DNA of 64,000 nt from NCBI GenBank assembly GCA_904066235.2, contig CAJFCV020000005.1:2170001-2234000 (forward strand), in the 5' to 3' direction. The notes beneath the pieces were generated by a model that had not been told where the DNA came from, ran no database searches, and worked only from the letters and a program-made list of their open reading frames with translations. The position numbers were made by a program, and so were the translations under genes. Below are positions 59,008 through 64,000 of this stretch, one piece after another. How positions within the stretch are numbered: position 1 is the stretch's first letter; every line of letters starts with the position of its first letter. This stretch comes from Bursaphelenchus xylophilus. Lineage: Eukaryota; Nematoda; Chromadorea; Rhabditida; Aphelenchoididae.

Positions 59008-59156
59008 CAGCTTGTCAGGAAAATAATGAGCACTCTGTCGCATCGAAAATCGCATCACTGCCAAGAAAATGAATTTTGTCGCGGCAAAATCAAATTTCTT
59101 TCCGTTTCAGCGACGCGATTGTCGCAGGGACATCGTGCCCATTATTTTTCCGACTA
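59008..59156. mobile_element. MITE family M2, copy 2
   Basis: Same ends and core as copy 1 (TTGTCAGGAAAATAATGAGC at left, ATTATTTTTCCGAC at right), more diverged in the middle. Confidence 0.7.
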
Positions 59157-59486
59157 CCTTGCACTTTCTGGACATTACTTCGACCATATCAGCACTCCGT
59201 TCACGAATCCTTTTTTTTGTTCTCTCGAACTGATAATTTTCTTTCGTAAGACAAAAAAAGAGGCTGATAACATTCCTCGCACACAAACGGATTATATTTT
59301 GGCATCATTTTCTTACTCTATATAATAAATTCTTTTCCAAAAATATTTTTCATTTTTAGTGCAACTTCTATACAACAAATTTTAAATGAACCCAAAAATG
59401 TGTTTGTTATAGAAGGGTTTCATTGTACGGGGGTCAATTTTGGGCTTAAAATGGACCCGTGAGACCCACAATTTTTTTTGTTCTGT

Positions 59487-59629
59487 CAGTCTGTCGGGAA
59501 AATAATGAGCGCGATTTTGCTGCTACAGTCGCGTCGCTGAAGTGAAAAGAAATTTGATTTTGCCGCGACACAATTTATTAATCGACGATTTTAGATGCGA
59601 CAGTGTGCTCATTATTTTCCCGACAGTGT
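59487..59629. mobile_element. MITE family M2, copy 3
   Basis: Best-preserved copy: CAGTCTGTCGGGAAAATAAT at left and its inverse ending CCCGACAG at right, in inverted orientation to copies 1 and 2 judged by the core. A fourth, 5'-degenerate copy ends near 59800, and a lone 3' end lies at about 61365-61406 in trehalase intron 2. Confidence 0.75.
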
Positions 59630-60173
59630 GATGGTGTAAATGTTAGTAAAATACGTTATCCGGACCGTGTATGGGGCCTTTAGAGGAGATGCCGGCTGAA
59701 GTAAAAAAATTTGTTTTTTTCCGCGACACGATTCATTTTCTCGGCGGCGATGCGATTTTTGATGCGACAGAGTGCTCATTATTTTGTAGACAGACTGATA
59801 GGAGTTTGTTGTACATCGATTCCGCTGTATCGATTTTTTTGATAAAATTAAATTTTTTAGGCTCTATCAAGGTGCCTCAAAAATGTTTCCTATAGATTTT
59901 TTCAGAGCTCTCAAAAACCATTTCGTTTGTTATAGACAGGTTTTGCTATACCAAATTTTTACTGTGCCCTCTCCTGAACCCTCTTTTTCTTACTGTATTC
60001 GTACGAGGTTAAACTTCAGTTTTATTTTTTTATGATAAGCCCTTTTTACGACGCTTTCCGTTTACAAATGTTCCGAAAATATAAACAAATAACGATTTTT
60101 TCGAACTTTTCAAATTAAATCGAAACTTTTTGGAAAAATTTTTGATTCTTTTTTCAGAATTTGGGCCTTCACA

Positions 60174-61931
60174 ATGCTACTTCGACGGATTACAATTTTG
60201 GCATTTATTTTGGGCGCCTCTGGTCATCCTGTGAATCAAATTTTTCAAGAAAAGAATGATGGATATATGCAGTTTTACTGGTATGATAAACCCACTTTTG
60301 GAGAGGATGGACTGGAAAAGGAAATGTGTTTGGACACGTTCAAAAATAGGTGAGATTTTTTGGGAAACTTGACTGTCCATATGATTAAAATAACCCTTTA
60401 ACGTAGCCGGTCATTACTCCAAGTATGACGCTGATTTTTTTATAAAACCTGGCTCAAATTAACAGGGGACGTACCCCAAGTGCGACGCTCAGATTTTGAT
60501 GGAACTTGGCACAAATTTAGAATAATTTTTTCTAAAATATATGCGAAAATCCTAGCTCGCGCTTTGCAGAAACAATCGAGATTTTTAGATCGAAAATCGG
60601 CGAAAATTTAGGACTTTTTGCGGAATTTCGACACGAAAAGTTTCATGCCTATTTCTACCGTAAAAGTTCGTGTTTCTACAAAAAATCAAAATTTTCCGCA
60701 CGAAACTGCCAAAGTTATGGCCAAAAGTCGCTTTTCTCTCTGACCGCTCTCCACGTTTAGCGTGCTCTCTCGGCGGCAAGAATCGTTCGATATCTCAGCG
60801 GCGCCCGCAAAGCGCGAGCTAAAACTTTCAGGAATTGATATATAGTCCATGCCCGACGTGTGTGCAAAATTTTAAGAAAATCTGAGCGTCGCACTTGGGG
60901 TACTTCCCTTGTAAGCCAAAATTTTCCGAAGATATATGCGAGATTTTTTGCAAGCGCTTTGCAGAAACAATCGAGATTTTTTAGTCGAAAATTTGCAAAA
61001 ATTCATTCTTTTTTGAATTTCGTCATTAAAAATTTTAACAAAAAAAATTTTTTTGCGTGGCAAAGATATGGCCCAAAAAATTTTTTTCCCGATTTTTAAT
61101 ATTTGTATTTCCTATTTTTTGTCTTTTAGCGAAGTCTATTGCAAAGGGCCAATTCTGGAAGCCGTGAATTACCACAAAATCTACAATGACTCTAAAGACT
61201 TCGTGGACAGTGTGCTTTTGGCGGAGCCAGGTAAGTTGGAAACAATAAAGGCCACAAATTTTTATTTTGACACTACTTGTCTAGTTATTAAATTTTTCTC
61301 ATCGTTTCATAAAAAATTTGATTTTTTCATCACAAAAATAAAAAAAAGATTTTTTTAGAATATATCGGCGCAGCGAGACTGTGCTCATTATTTTCCCGAC
61401 AGACTGAAACTTCCTTTTTTAGGCTATTTTTGACCCAATTAACTCAAAAGTTCCATCAAATTTCACTTTGCTTTCCAAAATTTTTTTAATTTTTTCAGCG
61501 GAAATCAACGCAGAATTCAAAAAAATTTTCGGCCCAAATCCGATCATCCCAAAAATCGACCGCACCAAACTAAACAACTTTATCATCAAATTTTTCAATC
61601 CCCCCGAAAGCGAGTTGGACGTTTGTGAGCCGGAGGATTGGGTGGAGAAGCCCGAGAAAATCATCGGAATCCAGGACGATAGCCTCAGGGAATGGGCGCT
61701 GAATCTGCACGGGATTTGGAAAACGCTGTGCAGAAAAGTGAAGCAGAATTTGTTTTCGGAAAAGGACAAACATTCGTTGTTGTTTGTGAAGAATCCGTTT
61801 ATCATTCCGGGCGGGAGATTCCGAGAGTTCTATTATTGGGACACTTATTGGATCATCAAGGGATTGTTGGTATCTGGGATGGACAAAACAAGCAAGTATA
61901 TGCTGGAAAATCTGCTCGATATGGTTAATGA
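60174..61931 (+). CDS. tre: Trehalase, secreted, 5' part only
   Basis: Three exons in phase: 60174-60349, 61130-61230, 61499-61931; 236 residues before the next intron. It splits trehalose into two glucoses (glycoside hydrolase family 37). The start encodes a signal peptide (MLLRRITILAFILGASG). Family marks: EVYCKGPILEAVN, NDSKDFVD, then the signature PGGRFREFYYWDTYW in exon 3. The second signature (QWDxPNxW) and catalytic half are not in the window; the coding continues beyond 64000 after an intron longer than 2 kb, or the gene is truncated. A TTTTTTCAG lies 16 bases before the ATG, the usual place of an SL trans-splice acceptor. Nematodes have several trehalase paralogues (tre-1 to tre-5); which one is not decided here. 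Confidence 0.88.
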
Positions 61932-62360
61932 GTAAGTTTAGAGGGCTAAAAATTTTAAAAAATATGTAAATTTTGGAAAATTTGAAAAAAAAAATTTTTG
62001 CACAGTGCAGTCAATTTTTGGGCCTAAAATTCCAACTGCACTGTGCAGTTAAATTTTTAGCCTAAAATTCAAACTGCACGGTGCACTGAACTATTTCTCG
62101 TAAAAATTGCACAGTGCGGAAGTGTCAAAAAAGCACAGTGAAGAAAAGCGACAATCATAAAGCCGCGCAGTGCAAATTGTTGTCGCTTTTTTTGCACGGT
62201 GCAAAGTGAAAAGGCTTTTTTTGAAAAGCCGGCTGCACTGTGCAGTAGATTAAAATTTTTGCACTGTGCAAAAAAAAATTTAAAATTTTGAGGACTGCAC
62301 AGAAATATTTTTTGGGACTCTAACAACCCAAAAAATATTTTGCCATTTTTATACGTTTTA

Positions 62361-63533
62361 CTAGGCGGGCCAAAAAGTCTTGACATGTTTTCGCACCGTG
62401 CGGGCGCATGAATCCAGTGTCGCGACGAGAATTCCATCGATTGCGACCCCGCATCGATTGCGACCCAGCATCGATTGCGACCCCGCAACGATTGCGACCC
62501 AAAATGGGGTAAAGCGACCCCGGGATGAAAATTCTTTGATTCTCTTCGGGAAAAACTTGCTTTAGGGGTTTTCGAGGGTGCTGATTTCGAAAATCATGTT
62601 CATTTTTCCTCTAGTATTACATAGTACTGTCTGATACTATATAGTATCACCTCGTACTACATAGTATCAGATAGTACTATATAGCACCAAGTCTTTAAAA
62701 CGTGTTTTTGAAGAGTACTAAGCATCAAAACAACACCATTAACGTTAAAAGCGATATTTTGACTTCGTACTATATAGTATCAGACAGTACTATATAGCAC
62801 CAAGTCTTTAAAACGTGTTTTTGAAGAGTACTAAGCATCAAACCAACACCATTAACGTCAAAAGCCATATTTTGACTTCGTACTATATAGTATCAGACAG
62901 TACTATATAGCACCAAGTCTTTAAAACGTGTTTTTGAAGAGTACTAAGCATCAAACCAACACCATTAACGTCAAAAGCTATATTTTGACTTCGTACTATA
63001 TAGTATCAGACAGTACTATGTAGTACTAGAGGAAAAATGAACATCATTTTCGAAATCAGCACCCTCGAAAACCCCTAAATCGAGTATTTAACGTCAAAAG
63101 CGATATTTTCACTTCGTACTATATAGTATCAGACAGTACTATGTAGTACTAAAGGAAAAATGAACATTATTTTCGAAATCAGCACCCTCGAAAACCCCTA
63201 AAGCAAGCTTTTCCCGAAGAGAATCAAAGAATTTTCATCCCGGGGTCGCTTTACCCCATTTTGGGTCGCAATCGATGCGGGGTCGCAATCGATGCGAGGT
63301 CGCAATCGAGCGGGGTCGCAATCGAAGGATTCCTCGCGACGAGGTGTCGCGCGATAAAACCTTTGGCGGGGTGCGAATGAAGAACGCACTGTGCGTTGTT
63401 TACCCTTTTCAAAACAATCTTTTTGCACTGTGCGGTGTCGCATTGCACCGTAATTTTTTCTTGTCGCCGCGCGACAAATTTCATGCACGACGGCGCACTG
63501 TGCAGACATGTCAAGACTTTTTGGCCCGCCTAG
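62361..63533. mobile_element. Foldback element FB7 with TA duplication and internal tandem arrays
   Basis: Ends CTAGGCGGGCCAAAAAGTCT and its inverse, flanked by TA; 1173 bp. Each arm has a tandem TCGATTGCGACCC array. The centre (62625-63150) is a tandem array with period about 118 bp, each unit holding TACTATATAGTATC words and TAACGTCAAAAGC. Arms are nearly identical. Confidence 0.88.
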
Positions 63534-63717
63534 TATACGTGAATTATACCAGAACAATAATCGTCAAAAAATGAATTTTTTCGGTGCTTCCGAACCTTCA
63601 AAGCGATGGAACGTAGACGTTATACTTGTTTTGTGATAGACTTGACTTTGAAAAAGACAAAATATTTTTTTTTTGTGGTCAGAGTTTGATCTTGCTCATC
63701 AAAGCCCTATCACGGTC

Positions 63718-63793
63718 CTTCGCGAGACCCCGGAATCGAACCAACCCCCAAAAGGATATCGAGCGGATGCTTTATCCACTCGGCTAACCGAAC
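63718..63793 (-). pseudogene. tRNA-like segment with intact A and B boxes
   Basis: On minus, TAGCCGAGTGGA (63786-63775) is a perfect A-box and GGTTCGATTCC (63742-63732) a perfect B-box, about 33 bp apart, with a class II (Ser/Leu-like) D arm. The anticodon stem and acceptor stem do not pair well as I fold them, so I call it a degenerate tRNA or tRNA-derived repeat. It could still recruit RNA polymerase III. Confidence 0.5.
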
Positions 63794-64000
63794 CACTGGA
63801 CACCGCTCTTCTTTTCCGAGGGAAGAGAAAGAGGAAATTTTTGTGGAACTTTCGGTCGATTTTTCTCGTCGGCCGGGCTTATTCCGCAGCTGGAAAATGG
63901 CTCTTTTTACCAAAGTTGACCTGCTCTATCCGCCTGTACTAGTCATTTTCCCAAACGCTGGGGGAAGTTCAGACCATTCCCTCGTTAATTTTTTTTTAAG

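Larger units (their letters stand above)
56321..60173. other. 3.85-kb divergent spacer rich in MITEs
   Basis: Between the Utp12-domain gene and trehalase I find no supported coding region or RNA gene. The region contains at least four copies of MITE family M2 (58114, 59008, 59487, about 59690) and otherwise AT-rich unique sequence. Promoters of both flanking genes must lie here. Confidence 0.55.
61932..64000. other. Long intron or 3' flank of trehalase with repeats
   Basis: Contains a run of GCACTGTGC-type words (61998-62280), foldback FB7, and a tRNA-like segment. No further trehalase exon is visible up to the window end. Confidence 0.6.

Noticed and set aside
62625..63150. CRISPR-like array
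   Set aside because: Units of about 118 bp repeat whole, without unique spacers, inside a eukaryotic foldback.
1..64000. Chromosome end or TTAGGC telomere tract
   Set aside because: No run of TTAGGC repeats is present anywhere in the window.

Overview
This window looks like a nematode chromosome segment (Rhabditida-like). The evidence is small exons joined by GT..AG introns with a strong TTTTCAG acceptor, acceptor-like AGs a few bases before some start codons (as in SL trans-splicing), and a nematode-style gene set. I cannot name the species. Exon joins were worked out by hand from splice signals and phase. Repeat and motif tallies are by eye.

The window has two halves of different character. 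The left part, about 1-33.2 kb, has no intact conserved cellular gene. It is a mosaic of short duplicated blocks: broken retroelement pieces (a BEL/Pao-type gag zinc-knuckle region and an integrase-like fragment near 19-20 kb, a well-kept Ty3-like gag at 28.9-29.8 kb), a piece resembling the capping methyltransferase of alphavirus-like RNA viruses (about 9.8-10.5 kb), unidentified exon-like minus-strand stretches, several families of tiny coding-like modules, AT-rich TATATA tracts and three long foldback elements. It is strongly enriched, on one strand only, for the pentamer TTACG (CGTAA on minus). The ends of duplicated blocks often fall exactly on this word. This is the most unusual signal in the window and I know no description of it.

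The right part, about 35.3-64 kb, is ordinary gene space. In order: a carboxylesterase (minus, 35.3-39.6 kb), a DBHS paraspeckle-type RNA-binding protein of the NONO/PSPC1/SFPQ family (minus, 40.3-45.4 kb), a new-looking small secreted basic protein (minus, 46.1-48.5 kb), an SH2 plus tyrosine kinase gene of the Fer-like nematode group (plus, 48.7-53.1 kb), a short Utp12-domain protein (minus, 54.8-56.3 kb) and the 5' part of a secreted trehalase (plus, from 60.2 kb, leaving the window). The secreted-protein and kinase genes diverge from a gap of only 171 bp.

Introns and spacers of the right half are full of long perfect-looking inverted repeats (foldback/MITE elements, about 0.25-1.4 kb, several with TA target duplications). 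Several sit inside introns of the genes above and would fold as long hairpins in pre-mRNA. Some are concentric: a short MITE sits at the exact centre of a longer palindrome. A separate, non-palindromic intronic repeat occurs in the introns of the esterase, kinase and trehalase genes.
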